Origin: Panacibacter ginsenosidivorans
GTDB taxonomy: Bacteria; Bacteroidota; Bacteroidia; Chitinophagales; Chitinophagaceae
Direction of reading: 5' to 3'
NCBI RefSeq assembly: GCF_007971225.1
Contig: NZ_CP042435.1
Coordinates: 4,963,501 to 5,027,500 of the forward strand
DNA length: 64,000 bases
Numbering within the stretch: position 1 is the stretch's first letter; the number at the start of each line of letters is the position of its first letter. Positions 10,301-18,435 of the stretch are shown piece by piece. The notes under the pieces are model-generated. The model ran no database searches, was not told the origin of the DNA, and saw only the letters and a list, made by a program, of their open reading frames with translations. The position numbers and the translations under genes were made by a program.

Positions 10301-10637
10301 CGATAAAGTAGTAATGCAAATAATTTTGAAAAGCGATAGAGATATGGAATACCTGCACCTGAAAGATATGCGTGCTGCTTCCATGGAGCCAGCGAATGTA
10401 TTAAGTGGTTACAAATGGCAGGATGGACTTGGTTATTACGAGTCCACAAAAGATGCTTCAACTGATTTTTTTATCAGTTATTTGCCCAAAGGAACGTATG
10501 TGTTTGAGTATCCCGCATACATTACACATACCGGAAATTTTTCTGTTGGGGTAGCCAATATTCAATGCATGTATGCGCCGGAATTCAATGCACGCAGTGA
10601 AGGAATCAGGATCAACGTAGAGAATGCAGGGCAGTAA
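4344..10637 (+). CDS. Thioester-containing alpha-2-macroglobulin family protein with embedded TonB-plug-like segment
   Basis: A 2097-residue exported protein with a signal peptide (MKRLLALFIFIIAAIMSNAQ). The N-terminal ~370 residues are helical. Macroglobulin domains follow, including the MG2 signature FFFTDRSIYRPGQIIFFKG near residue 600. The A2M domain starts near 1295, and a thioester motif CAEQ lies at C1541-Q1544 in an alpha/alpha-toroid region. Bacterial A2Ms trap proteases covalently in the periplasm or at the cell surface. Unusually, residues ~1214-1285 read as a SusC-type TonB plug (IRIRGAAS, PLYIIDGVP, VLKNEQAIALYGAKASNGVV, ITTK) inserted just before the A2M domain. This part is more AT-rich in codon choice than its flanks. 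Near 8697-8735 a palindromic repeat is read in frame as a PPSPQGEGRGDE stretch. No pbpC neighbour, the usual enterobacterial partner, is present. Confidence 0.92.
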   Translation: MKRLLALFIFIIAAIMSNAQKKDNAYIKQWQEIDTLILSKDLPKTALKKVKLLYADAKAKGIKDQLIKALLYRMSLENDINEENPNVNDALLKAEINAAKDEVQKSILYVLLAYNYENYFDEHAWQFSERSKTINFKKEDVATWSADDFNREIGALYNKALQPAAALQRTSLKFYNAIIIKGNAGNLRPTLYDLIAHKVLDHFKNDNNYITQPDYTFEIKEEAALSTADNFIQHSFKSVDSTSNILKALQLFQQLMQFHKADKDPSALIDVNIERIEWVNEKAVIDEKEALYKTALEEITTKYANNSVAAQAWYLLAKIYADKAGTYKPFGDTTNRYAYIKTKEIINARLKQDTIASEGRSNMLQLQNSINTIELQTQVEGINIPGQPFRMLVNYRNIETMHIRIINASELKKIKLERWDESFWKELSKLSFTKSYTQSLPATKDYQQHATEVKIDALKPGDYAILACSSKNFDPSKDKMILQRFDVSNISYINNGDDYFVLHRETGAALTTAVVKYSVETYDNKKGDYIAGNFITIPVDSNGMFHLPVTKISNRRNTILHFTYGDDTLETRSNDYYRPYNNVQEEDTTDFERRNTKIFFFTDRSIYRPGQIIFFKGIAVTKDKISNRPKILSTKAAIDILLKDVNNKQVDSIEVNLNEYGSFTGKFKIPQNTLTGNFSIVAETLQGFAGISVEEYKRPKFYVEFDTLKSAYKLNDTIIITGYAKSYAGNVMDNATVKFNVQRNTRFLYPWMFWKISWPRGNAQQIADGIIKTDATGKFEISFIAKPDNSIDKATEPVFDFSIEAAVTDMSGETREGKSSVSVGYKSLQLSVAVPATAELNEFKEIAISAKNLSGQNVPTDVNISIAPLQSPAKIYRERLWDQPDQFSLSKNEFEKAFPYDLYENESDHRNWQKKEVLVSETLNTEVNSKFKIQNLKLGEGWYVIEATAKDKEGNAVKDVQYIQLYNKDSSVLASKETAWSNIVAASVQPGEQAKLLIGSSYENVNLILNTDYKSTPQSDTSYYAFYKLNNQKQLYSYSVKEADRNGLGIWYAFVKNNRFYTGGTSIEIPYINKDLQIDYNTYRNKTEPGSEEKWTVTVKGDDKEKATAELLTAMYDASLDQFKPHSWYKPDVWSVGYSNNNWSSRESFKINNSQPNYLPNNIEIFYTTYNRLAIQGEDFWGENYFLQAGKVRTINQVGYANDIVAAPMAMKSVPGSGDVIRIRGAASIESNATPLYIIDGVPTEKNINEIPPDDILSVTVLKNEQAIALYGAKASNGVVIITTKSGSKKDEPQIQPRKNFNETAFFFPQLHADTAGNYTFSFTMPEALTQWKWLSFAHTKELAFGLQQQTIVTQKTLMVQPNLPRFLREGDKVELTARISNLSDSALTGTASLQLFDAITNQPVDGLFQSVFPDQYFTAEAKQSTAIKFPVTIPFNYNKPLTIKIIASAKPPSPQGEGRGDEVSDGEENTIPVLTNRMLVTETLPLYMPGEGSKEFKFKKLLNNTSPTLTNESITVEYTPQPVWYAVQALPYVMEYPYECAEQTFNRFYANALAAFIVAKHPGIKEVFEKWKTDTTALISNLEKNQELKQILLNETPWVLDAANETQQRKNIALLFDVVNMSSSMDKALQELQQMQMDNGAFPWFKGGYADRYITQYILTGIGRLKKLGALNTGNTLLQEIETKALQYPDLEIAKDKTNIKEKDLKNDNLGSTQIQYLYMRSFFNDNKINDAAKPAQKYYQQQAEQYWNKQSNYLKAMIAAALYRSNEQTFADKNIIPSILENAVVDSTKGMYWKNNPWGYYWYQSPIEQQALMIELMHEMLKEKDNEAISTNIKNMQTWLLLNKQTNNWKTTKATADACYALLLAGSGLQEQPLAVSVNLGDYSINSVEKEQQSGTGYFKERINGADVKPEMGNIYVGISNPLAKSATNPPSWGAVYWQYFEDLDKITSAETPLNLHKKLFIEKNSSTGKILQPVNDNDELHVGDKVVMQIILKSDRDMEYLHLKDMRAASMEPANVLSGYKWQDGLGYYESTKDASTDFFISYLPKGTYVFEYPAYITHTGNFSVGVANIQCMYAPEFNARSEGIRINVENAGQ
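8697..8735. repeat. Palindromic GC-rich repeat inserted in frame in the A2M gene
   Basis: CCCTTCTCC (8699-8707) and GGAGAAGGG (8712-8720) are perfect 9-base arms around a CCAA loop, followed by a GC-rich tail. It stands out in an AT-rich gene and encodes a Pro/Gly/Glu-rich linker. Similar CCTTCTCCnnnnGGAGAAGG elements are common dispersed repeats in other genomes (recalled, not searched). Confidence 0.7.
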
Positions 10638-10652
10638 ATCTTGTATTATTTT

Positions 10653-10715
10653 TATGAACCGGACTATATTACTGCTATCGCGCTTCCGTTGCGTTGCACA
10701 CTTGTGCAGTTGAAT
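10653..10715 (-). repeat. Intergenic repeat, type A half element (locus 3)
   Basis: Outer tail TTATGAACCGGACT, then a variant core GTTGCGTTGCACACTTGTGC at 10689-10708. It lies just behind the A2M stop codon. Confidence 0.75.
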
Positions 10716-10797
10716 CATGCATGAGCTAAGCCTCGCGGCTTGAGCTAAAAAATAATAAGCTGTAGAAACAACCATTTATTTCCTTTACTTGCATTAT

Positions 10798-11859
10798 ATG
10801 AAAGTTGATTACTTAATAATAGGCCAGGGTATCTGCGGTACATTCCTCAGTTATTATTTAAAGCAGCAAGACAAAACTGTTTTGGTTATTGATGAACTAC
10901 AACCATTCTCGTCAACAAAAGTTGCCAGTGGTGTTATTAATCCTGTAACTGGCAGACGTGTAGTAACCACGTGGATGATAGAAACATTATTGCCATTTGC
11001 ATGGGAATCTTACAGCAGCATTGGAAAAGAATTGAACGAAACAATTATTGAACAAAAGAACACCATCAGCTTTGCGCCGTCTTACCAAATGAAAGAAACC
11101 TATGAAAAGCGCATGAGTGAAAAAGATTCTTATATCAACAGTGCAGGGGATAATCAGCAATATAAAACATTCTTCAATTATTTATTTGGATGTTACAGCA
11201 TCGAGCCAACTTATCTTATTAACCTGCACCCATTATTAAAAGGTTGGCGTAAAAAATTGTTTGATAGCGATGGTTTATTGGAAGAGAGTTTCGATATTTC
11301 AATGCTAGGTGTACATGAAGATCATGTAACCTATAAAAATATTACTGCTCAAAAAGTTATCTTTTGTAATGGCATCAGCACATTTGAATATACTTATTGG
11401 CAAAATCTTCCTTACGTATACAATAAAGGGCAAGCTTTAATTGCAGATATTCCCGGTTTACCACAAACAAATATTTACAAATATGGTGCATTGTCTGCTG
11501 TACCATGGTATGATGGATTATGGTGGGTGGGAAGTAGTTATGAAAATGAATTTGAGACAACAGAGCCAACGGCAGTATTCAGAGAAGGAATGATCAAAGA
11601 ATTGAATAGCATACTTAATATTCCATTCACTATAATTGATCAAGTTGCATCATTGCGGCCTGCTACACTGGAACGCAGGCCATTTGTGGGTTTGCATCCA
11701 CAGCATAACAGCATAGGCATCTTCAATGGCATGGGAACAAAAGGTTGTTCGCTGGCTCCTTATTTTGCAAAGCAATTTGCAGATCATCTTACACATAACC
11801 AACCACTGGACGCACTTGCTGACATAAAACGGTTCAACAGGATTCTTATGGAAAAATAG
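10798..11859 (+). CDS. FAD-dependent oxidoreductase of the D-amino-acid oxidase (DAO) family
   Basis: A 353-residue cytosolic flavoprotein. The Rossmann dinucleotide motif GQGICG (residues 9-14) follows the first beta strand. The C-terminal half has the DAO-type substrate domain (VGSSYENEF, RPATLERRPFVG, GIFNGMGTKGCSLAPYFAK). These families oxidise amines or amino acids such as glycine and sarcosine; the substrate is not evident. A TTG nine bases upstream would add three residues, but the ATG directly before the first strand is the better start. It is a single gene with repeats on both sides. Confidence 0.85.
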   Translation: MKVDYLIIGQGICGTFLSYYLKQQDKTVLVIDELQPFSSTKVASGVINPVTGRRVVTTWMIETLLPFAWESYSSIGKELNETIIEQKNTISFAPSYQMKETYEKRMSEKDSYINSAGDNQQYKTFFNYLFGCYSIEPTYLINLHPLLKGWRKKLFDSDGLLEESFDISMLGVHEDHVTYKNITAQKVIFCNGISTFEYTYWQNLPYVYNKGQALIADIPGLPQTNIYKYGALSAVPWYDGLWWVGSSYENEFETTEPTAVFREGMIKELNSILNIPFTIIDQVASLRPATLERRPFVGLHPQHNSIGIFNGMGTKGCSLAPYFAKQFADHLTHNQPLDALADIKRFNRILMEK

Positions 11860-11919
11860 AAACTGCAAGCCCTGCGCAAATAAATATTAAGTTTAAAAAC
11901 TTCTACAATTGTTGCTCAT

Positions 11920-11987
11920 TGTTCAGAACGTACAAGTGAGTGACACAACAGGCGATGCTACTAAGAGCTGAAGCCAAGTACATAAAA
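11920..11987 (+). repeat. Intergenic repeat, type B half element (locus 4)
   Basis: Core GTACAAGTGAGTGACACAAC at 11930-11949, then GGCGATGCTACTAAGAGCTG and a degenerate outer tail GAAGCCAAGTACATAAAA. Confidence 0.85.
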
Positions 11988-12014
11988 ACATAGGGCCGCC
12001 TGGAAAGGCAGCCC
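11983..12014 (-). terminator. Hairpin terminator of the M4 peptidase gene
   Basis: Read on the minus strand, GGGCTGCC and GGCGGCCC pair around a six-base loop, and a T-rich run follows. It lies 24 bases past the stop codon of the peptidase gene. Confidence 0.6.
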
Positions 12015-12037
12015 GAGTTATCAAAAGAAAAACCGAA

Positions 12038-13981
12038 TCAATGTTTAACAGAGAATATCCCTGAATGCACATTATCAACCTTTAAAACATATGTGCCATC
12101 CACTAAGGAAGGCAGATTGATCTGTAACCGGTTGTTTCCTTGCACTGTCTTTATATATCTATCGTAAATTAATTTTCCGCTGATGTCGTAAATAGCCGCG
12201 TTCCTTGTTCCCGGTTTGTTATCGGTAAATTCTATGATAAGATAATTTTGTGTTGGATTGGGATAGAGTTTCTTTACTTTAACCTCTTCTGCAATACCAG
12301 CATTTACATGCGGTACATTTGTTGCATACACAATACCTGTTACATTCTCCGTCACGCCTACAGCGTCCCATGCTTTTATGGTTTGCGATACTTCATTTGA
12401 GCCTTTACCAAAAAGATCTTCAGCCGATTTTATAGAATAAATCCTTGCATCTTTATAAACAGAAGTTGGAACAAGGTAAGTAACCAATGTGCGATATGCA
12501 ATTGCCTGTGCTTTCTGCATACCGATACCTGTAACTTTAAAAGAGAATGCTTTATCATTTGTGCCATTACCACCATTCGATAAAAGATAAAACCAATAAT
12601 TAAGTACACCGCTGTTAGTATGTACACCACCATTATCATTGTTGCCTGTATACCAGTAAATGCCTTTGTAAGTGTCTGGTTGATTGTAAGCATTTGGATT
12701 GCTCATAGAACGTAGTGTATAAAAATCGCTTCCTATAAGCCAGTCTTTTTTTACTGGCCTTGCAAACCATTCTATGGCAGTGCCAAAAATATCGCTGAAG
12801 CCTTCATTGAGCGCACCGGATTCTTTGCCATAATTAAGATCTGCGGTATATGAAGTAAGACCATGTGTTATTTCGTGCCCGCATATATCGAGAGCTGTGA
12901 GAGGTTTATTACCATAAAAAGCATTTCCATCACCGTAAGTCATTACACTGCCATCCCAAAAGGCGTTGAAGTAATTTTTGTTGTAATGTACATAGCTCTT
13001 CAATGCGAAACCTTTATTGTCGATACTGTTGCGTTTAAAATTTTGCAGGTAAAAATCATAGGTTTTCTCGGCGCCCCAGTGTGCATCTGTTGCATATTGG
13101 TCTTTTACAGCATTTACATTATTCCAGTTATTGTCTGCATCAGTAAAATCTACTGCGGTTGTATAAACAGTTCTATTCTGCAGGTTCAGTGTAATGATGC
13201 CATTACCTCTTGTAGTTTCTTTGAGTGAGTATACACGATTGTTTAATGTTGTTTTTACGGTTTGTATACCGTTATAAACTGTGCTGGCTTTTCCTTCCGT
13301 GTCAATCGTTTCGATTAATTCTTTTGTGCTAAGAACCGCACCGGTTTGTGCATCTATATATATTAGCTGCCTGCTCAGCGGCTCTTTTGCGTAAATATCA
13401 AATTTATATGCAAGATGTAATGCCGTTGCATCATCTTCAGATGCATAATAAACCAATTTTGCTTTTGGGTACAATGTTATTGACTCATCTTCAGTTGTTG
13501 CTTTTGCAGGTGTATTTTCTTCGTTGTCTTCCCATTTATAATGCTGTGCATTTACTTTCTTTAGAGCAATTTTTAATGCATCTGCTTCTGCAATGCCTGG
13601 TATGCGGATGGAATTCAAAGGAATATTTTTTATCCACCTGCCATTTTCAGATAATACCTTTCCTGTTTTTATATGTAGTATATAAATGGCATTTTCTATA
13701 GGAATGCCATTGAGGATTTGCTGGTAACGATAATGTTCAAAGCCAAGATCATCTGTGTCAGCATTCAAAAGAATCGTATTAGCGGAAACACTTGATTTAA
13801 GATCATTATTATTAACTATTACAACATTTCCTTTTTTGAAAACCGGTGCATTGGTGGAAGAGAATTCAATAAGTGAGGGATGTAAACCTTTATCGCCGGC
13901 TTCCAGCCTGGTTACTTTTTGCGCTTGTGTAAAAAGGCCGCAACAGAAAATATATATGGCTGCCCCAAGCAGTCTCTTCAT
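12038..13981 (-). CDS. Secreted M4-family (thermolysin-like) metallopeptidase with type IX sorting domain
   Basis: A 647-residue secreted zinc protease. It begins with a signal peptide (MKRLLGAAIYIFCCGLFTQAQ), followed by an FTP/PepSY propeptide at about 30-230 that acts as an intramolecular inhibitor and chaperone. The catalytic domain has HEITH at 369-373 and the third zinc ligand E393 in LNEGFSD, 20 residues on, as in thermolysin. The last ~80 residues begin KKLYPNPTQNYL and form a type A Por/T9SS C-terminal domain, so the protein crosses the outer membrane by type IX secretion and is probably attached or released after cleavage. It is a single gene with a terminator behind it. Confidence 0.95.
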   Translation of the reverse strand: MKRLLGAAIYIFCCGLFTQAQKVTRLEAGDKGLHPSLIEFSSTNAPVFKKGNVVIVNNNDLKSSVSANTILLNADTDDLGFEHYRYQQILNGIPIENAIYILHIKTGKVLSENGRWIKNIPLNSIRIPGIAEADALKIALKKVNAQHYKWEDNEENTPAKATTEDESITLYPKAKLVYYASEDDATALHLAYKFDIYAKEPLSRQLIYIDAQTGAVLSTKELIETIDTEGKASTVYNGIQTVKTTLNNRVYSLKETTRGNGIITLNLQNRTVYTTAVDFTDADNNWNNVNAVKDQYATDAHWGAEKTYDFYLQNFKRNSIDNKGFALKSYVHYNKNYFNAFWDGSVMTYGDGNAFYGNKPLTALDICGHEITHGLTSYTADLNYGKESGALNEGFSDIFGTAIEWFARPVKKDWLIGSDFYTLRSMSNPNAYNQPDTYKGIYWYTGNNDNGGVHTNSGVLNYWFYLLSNGGNGTNDKAFSFKVTGIGMQKAQAIAYRTLVTYLVPTSVYKDARIYSIKSAEDLFGKGSNEVSQTIKAWDAVGVTENVTGIVYATNVPHVNAGIAEEVKVKKLYPNPTQNYLIIEFTDNKPGTRNAAIYDISGKLIYDRYIKTVQGNNRLQINLPSLVDGTYVLKVDNVHSGIFSVKH

Positions 13982-14523
13982 GGATATTGGTTTTGAAAAG
14001 GATTTCAGATTGCGCTTAACATTCTGATTTGTTCAAGTAAGAACGCAATATTAATTGATTGATTTCGAGCGCCTCTACATTTAATTGGCTTTTAAGGTAA
14101 GCAGATTGTAAAAAACATTGCTCATTTTGGTTTATAAAGCGATATTGTAATTCGCAACAACGTTTAAAATATTATAACGCCACTCCTCCGGCTCGTTTGC
14201 CTTTCCGCAAATCTTAAGATACCATTTGTAATACATACTTTACCATTTGTGAAACCGCAAGTCCCGCTGCTCCCACATATCCTTTATTTGAAATGCCAAC
14301 CTCATATATCTTTACGCCATCAAACCAAAAAGGAGCCAGTCTCCAACGTAAAGATGAACAACAAATTTCTGGAACAGTTATTTACCCTTGTCAGATTAAG
14401 GGAAAATCCACCCGGGAATATCTCCAGCCTGTAAAGCTTCTCAAACAGTAAAGATTCTAACCGCGTAATTGCAGGTCTAAATGATCTGCACTCTGCAAAA
14501 AACAATTCACAAGCATTTCAAAC

Positions 14524-14709
14524 ATGAAACCAATCATATTGGTAATTGTGGGTGCAGCAATGCTAATGCCCATGATGCGCCATCATAATATACATTACTC
14601 AAAGGAACTGCGTAAAAGTCGTACCAGACGTGTGCAGCAAATTGAGCTGAAACAAGATACAGAAACTGATGTGCATACGTCAGATTTCTGGATAGACCGC
14701 CTGCCATAA
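14524..14709 (+). CDS. Possible small hypothetical protein
   Basis: A 61-codon frame with a short hydrophobic N-terminus (PIILVIVGAAMLMPMM) followed by a basic charged segment. I recognise no family, it has no neighbours in an operon, and the surrounding region looks decayed. It may be a chance frame. Confidence 0.2.
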   Translation: MKPIILVIVGAAMLMPMMRHHNIHYSKELRKSRTRRVQQIELKQDTETDVHTSDFWIDRLP

Positions 14710-14819
14710 AACTTCCCCTAACAAGTCCGGATAGAGTAATGCACGAAAGTGTAATCGGCGGAGCTATGTGATGTAAAGAAATAATTGTTAGCCGCACTAT
14801 TGAATAAACATTAAACATC

Positions 14820-14839
14820 GTTGCGTCGCACTCTTGTAC
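14820..14839 (-). repeat. Intergenic repeat, type A core (locus 5)
   Basis: Exact minus-orientation core GTTGCGTCGCACTCTTGTAC, preceded by TTAAACATC as in other copies. The outer tail is not recognisable. Confidence 0.8.
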
Positions 14840-14867
14840 TGCAAGGATTTAATTGAGCAATAAAACT

Positions 14868-14932
14868 GCAGAGACGCGAAGTCGGAGAGATAAAACAAAC
14901 ACTCTGCGTCTCTCGGTCTCTGCGTTAAAAAA
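14868..14932. repeat. GC-rich imperfect inverted repeat
   Basis: Left arm TGCAGAGACGCGAAGTCGG and right arm TCTGCGTCTCTCGGTCTCTG are imperfect reverse complements about 20 bases apart. The GAGACGCAGAG style recalls a simple dispersed repeat and is unrelated to the GTACAAG family. Confidence 0.45.
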
Positions 14933-15048
14933 TAAAACATGAAAAAATAATTCAGCCATTCGCAAATGTTAGTATACAAACACTTGGAATTATGATGGCA
15001 GTGACATTGGTTATTCCCACATAGTAAATTAAAACAGGAGATTGCATC

Positions 15049-15843
15049 ATGACAACATGTATTAAAAAAGACACATTATTAAAAGCAGAGAATATCAATC
15101 TCTCTTATGATGATAAAATTATTTTAAGAGACATCAACTTTTGTATCAAAGACATTGTACGTCCGGATGTAAAACAAGGAGAGGTTGTTTCTCTGATTGG
15201 AAGAAGCGGTATTGGAAAAACACAATTGTTTAAAATACTTTCTGGTCTGCAAAAGCCAACATCGGGCACTGTGAAATTACATAACAACGAAACAGTAAAA
15301 GCTGGTGTCATGGGCGTGATATTCCAGAACTATTATTTGTTTGAATGGAGAACAGTATATCAATCATTATTACTTGCATCAAAACAAAATACTGCATTAA
15401 AAGGAAGAGAAAAGGAAACCATAGAGCAATATGCTGCAGACTTTAATTTAAAAGATGAGTTAAAAAAATACCCGCGGCAATTATCTGGTGGACAAAGACA
15501 AAGAGCAAGCATTATTCAACAGTTACTGAAAGGTTCAGATTTCTTATTACTTGATGAGTCATTCTCTGGTCTCGATGTTTGTATGTGGGATAAAGTAACA
15601 GACCTGTTATTACAGGTTTCCATTTCAGATGAATTTAAGACACTCATCATTGTTTCTCATGATATTGCAACATAAGTAGCTATTTCTGATACGGTACTAA
15701 TCATGGGAAATGAAAATGGTAAACCTGGTGCAACGATCAAAAAATAAATTGATCTTATCGAGAGGAATTTAGCATGGAAACAGAATATAAAAAAGGAGAA
15801 GGCTTTTACAGAAACAGTAGAAGAAATTAAAGATTGCTTATAA
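15049..15843 (+). pseudogene. ABC transporter ATPase (nitrate/sulfonate type) interrupted by two in-frame TAA codons
   Basis: The first 208 codons (to 15675) hold all ATPase motifs: Walker A GRSGIGKT (51-58), signature LSGGQRQR (145-152), Walker B FLLLDE (165-170) and H-loop H204 in SHD. A TAA at 15673-15675 then interrupts. The same frame continues VAISDTVLIMGNENGKPGAT, meets a second TAA at 15745-15747, continues to WKQNIKKEKAFTETVEEIKD and stops at 15841. Without the two stops the product would be ~264 residues, normal for SsuB/TauB/NrtD ATPases. Both stops sit where GAA (Glu) would suit. No permease or binding protein is adjacent. I call it a decaying gene; a truncated 208-residue product is the alternative. 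Confidence 0.75.
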
Positions 15844-15894
15844 AAAATGAAATCTATATTTTGGATTATCAAGAACCAGATTTTTGCCGGGCAA

Positions 15895-15968
15895 TGAAAA
15901 GAAAGTACAAGAGTGCGACGCAACGATATTTAATGTTTATTCAAATGCCCGGTTCAAAAAAATAAAAA
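15895..15968 (+). repeat. Intergenic repeat, type A half element (locus 6)
   Basis: Core GTACAAGAGTGCGACGCAAC at 15905-15924 and outer tail ATGCCCGGTTCAAAAAA. It is open in the flotillin frame, so it gives a false N-terminal extension to that gene. Confidence 0.9.
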
Positions 15969-15997
15969 ACATTCTTAAAAAACTTAAAACAACAATT

Positions 15998-17917
15998 ATG
16001 AACGCTTACGATTTTATTACAGGTTACTGGTGGGTACTGGTGATCGTTTTATCACTACTATTTTACAAATTTATATTGCGTGTTTTCTTTGGTATGGTGA
16101 TGGTGCCTGAAAACAAAATTGGTCTTGTTACAAAAAAATTCGTGCTTGTTGGTGCTAACCGTGAGTTGCCTGACGGTCGCATCATTGCAACAAAAGGTGA
16201 AGCAGGCTTCCAGGCTAAAACCCTTGCTCCTGGATTGTATTGGGGTATGTGGCCATGGCAGTTTGGAGTAGACATGATCGCTTTCACTGTTATTCCGGAA
16301 GGCAAGATTGGATTGGTGTTGAGTAAGGACGGTGCTGAAATTCCAACGGGTAGAATTCTTGCCCGTAAAGTTGACAGCGATAATTTCCAGGATGCTCAAA
16401 AGTTCCTGGACAATGGTGGCCAGCGTGGCCGGCAAACGGCATACATCACTGCAGGTTCTTATCGTATCAATAGTTTTTTATTTGATGTAACAATTGCAGA
16501 CCAGGTTATCATTAATGAAAATATGGTGGGCATCATTACTTCCCTGGATGGTCAACCAATTCCACAAGGGCAGATCGCCGGTAGTAATGTTGAAGGCCAT
16601 AACAACTTCCAGGATATTGATACTTTCATGAATAATGGTGGTTGCCGTGGATTACAGCCGCAGGTAATATTAGCAGGTAGTTATTATATCAATCCATGGG
16701 CAGTACAGATAGAAGAGAACCCGATGACTGATGTGCCTATTGGTCATGTTGGAGTCGTGATTAGTTATATTGGTGAAGACGGTAAAGACCTTACCGGCGA
16801 AAGTTTTAAACACGGTAACATTGTAAGTAAAGGTTTTCGCGGAGTTTGGATGGAGCCACTGGGACCCGGTAAATATCCGATCAACAAATACACGATGAAG
16901 GTGGAATTGGTGCCAACAACAAACCTTGTATTAAATTGGGCAAATGCAAGAAGCGAAGCACATATGCTTGACAAAAACTTGTCTACCATTACCGTGCGCA
17001 GTAAAGATGGTTTCCCTTTCAATCTTGATGTGGCGCAGATCATTCATATTCCTGCAACTGAAGCTCCAAAAGTTATTGCCCGTTTTGGTAGTATGGGCAA
17101 TCTTGTATCACAAGTGCTAGAACCAACCATTGGTAACTATTTCAGAAATTCTGCACAGGATAGTGATGTGATCAGTTTCTTAAGTACCCGTAAAGAAAGA
17201 CAGAGTTCTGCAAAAGAACATATTAAAGCGGTACTCGATGATTACAATGTAAATGCAGTTGATACTTTGATCGGTGACATCGTTCCACCTGAAGCATTGA
17301 TGAAAACGCTGACTGACAGAAAAATCGCACAGGAAGAAGAAAAAACTTATGAGACACAGCGCATGGCACAGGAAAAGCGCCAGGGTAAAGAAAAGGAAAC
17401 AGCCATTGCTGAAATGCAGAAAGAAATTGTAAAGGCACAACAAAGTGTAGAAATTTCTCAGCGCACTGCAGATGCAACGGTAAAAAAAGCAGAAGGTGAT
17501 GCAACAAGTTTAAAACTTCAGGTTGATGCAGAAGCAACCGCAACAAAGATGCGGGCAAATGCAGAAGCAGAAGCTACAAAAATGAGAGCCGCTGCACAGG
17601 CAGAAGCCACAAAACTCAATGCCAGTGCTGATGCAGAGCGAATCAGTAAAACCGGCTTGGCAGAAGCAGAAAAAATTATGGCTGTCGGTAAATCAACTGC
17701 AGAAGCTTATGAGTTGCAGGTGAAAGCAATGGGTGGGGATAACTTTACCAAATACAAGATCACTGAAGAAATTGGCAAAGGCAACATAAAAATTATTCCT
17801 GATCTTATTGTTAGTGGCGGCAACGGCAGCGATGGAAGTTTGAGTGGTTTAATGGGCTTGCAATTACTGCAAATGATACAGGAAAAGAAAGCAAACAAAG
17901 AAGAGAGTAAAAATTAA
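15998..17917 (+). CDS. Flotillin-like SPFH-domain membrane scaffold protein
   Basis: A 639-residue protein with one N-terminal membrane segment (about residues 8-30), then SPFH/band-7 sequence. A long coiled coil at about 450-580 is rich in EAEATKMRA-type heptads, and a glycine-rich C-terminal region follows. This is the flotillin/YqiK architecture, which forms membrane microdomain scaffolds. I start it at the ATG at 15998. The frame is open further upstream, but that part is the repeat of locus 6 and carries no family sequence. A perfect terminator follows 17 bases after the stop. No NfeD partner gene is beside it. Confidence 0.9.
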   Translation: MNAYDFITGYWWVLVIVLSLLFYKFILRVFFGMVMVPENKIGLVTKKFVLVGANRELPDGRIIATKGEAGFQAKTLAPGLYWGMWPWQFGVDMIAFTVIPEGKIGLVLSKDGAEIPTGRILARKVDSDNFQDAQKFLDNGGQRGRQTAYITAGSYRINSFLFDVTIADQVIINENMVGIITSLDGQPIPQGQIAGSNVEGHNNFQDIDTFMNNGGCRGLQPQVILAGSYYINPWAVQIEENPMTDVPIGHVGVVISYIGEDGKDLTGESFKHGNIVSKGFRGVWMEPLGPGKYPINKYTMKVELVPTTNLVLNWANARSEAHMLDKNLSTITVRSKDGFPFNLDVAQIIHIPATEAPKVIARFGSMGNLVSQVLEPTIGNYFRNSAQDSDVISFLSTRKERQSSAKEHIKAVLDDYNVNAVDTLIGDIVPPEALMKTLTDRKIAQEEEKTYETQRMAQEKRQGKEKETAIAEMQKEIVKAQQSVEISQRTADATVKKAEGDATSLKLQVDAEATATKMRANAEAEATKMRAAAQAEATKLNASADAERISKTGLAEAEKIMAVGKSTAEAYELQVKAMGGDNFTKYKITEEIGKGNIKIIPDLIVSGGNGSDGSLSGLMGLQLLQMIQEKKANKEESKN

Positions 17918-17934
17918 TTAGTTACGCATTTGAT

Positions 17935-17968
17935 AAAAGGTCGCTCAAAATTTTGAGCGACCTTTTTT
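17935..17968 (+). terminator. Rho-independent terminator of the flotillin gene
   Basis: AAAAGGTCGCTCAAAA and TTTTGAGCGACCTTTT form a perfect 16-base palindrome that ends in a T run. It is the clearest terminator in the window. Confidence 0.93.
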
Positions 17969-18000
17969 ATTTATGACGCCAGCGACAGCATATATATTAT

Positions 18001-18110
18001 ACATCCGTTGCGTCGCACACGTAGACTTTCTTTTCTTTATTCAGCAACGAGCAAAGCGTTGAAGTGTGCGACGCAAGGATGTTCAATTGAAATACTACAG
18101 CTTGCAACAT
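18001..18110. repeat. Intergenic repeat, inverted pair A/A (locus 7)
   Basis: TTGCGTCGCACAC (18008-18020) and GTGTGCGACGCAA (18064-18076) are perfect 13-base inverted arms around a 43-base loop. The right outer tail is degenerate (CAGCTTGCAACATAAAA). Confidence 0.88.
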
Positions 18111-18383
18111 AAAATATTTAAAATGTATAAATGATGATAATCAAATAACGTAATGATCACTATCAGTGTTTACAGTTTTTGTTACAAGTAGATTTGTTTT
18201 TTAAAGGTGGCGATAAACATAGTTACAACATCAGAACTTCAGCGTTATTTATAATAGCACCAGTTATCATGCAACTATAAATAAAGAAATTCAGTGAGAT
18301 CGTTGTAACTAATTTTTTAATAAGTGGCTTCATTTTTGAAATAATAGTAATGTGTGGAATTTATTGTGCTACCAAAGCTGAAA

Positions 18384-18435
18384 TGCCCGGGTGATGAAAC
18401 TGCTGTAGGAAAGTGCGACGCAATAAAGTTCAATA
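18384..18435 (+). repeat. Intergenic repeat, degenerate type A copy (locus 8)
   Basis: AAGTGCGACGCAA at 18411-18423 keeps only the inner core; GTACAAG is lost. It lies in an otherwise featureless AT-rich gap between the flotillin gene and the first CxxCH paralog. Confidence 0.55.

Larger units (their letters stand above)
13982..15048. other. Gene-poor kilobase with repeats
   Basis: I see no convincing gene here. The region holds the M4 peptidase promoter side, a weak small frame (14524-14709), one type A repeat core at 14820-14839 and a GC-rich imperfect inverted repeat at 14868-14932. Just before the broken ABC gene, a short open stretch ends in a TAG at about 15022. It could be the tail of a decayed permease, but it is too short to identify. 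Confidence 0.5.

Noticed and set aside
15673-15747. Stop-codon recoding (TAA as sense) in the ABC ATPase and cusA
   Set aside because: TAA ends many intact genes in the window (for example purC, sucC and the flotillin gene) and no suppressor context is visible. Gene decay is simpler.
15884-15997. N-terminal extension of the flotillin gene
   Set aside because: The extension is repeat locus 6 plus a poly-A stretch; family sequence and a hydrophobic N-terminus begin at the ATG at 15998.
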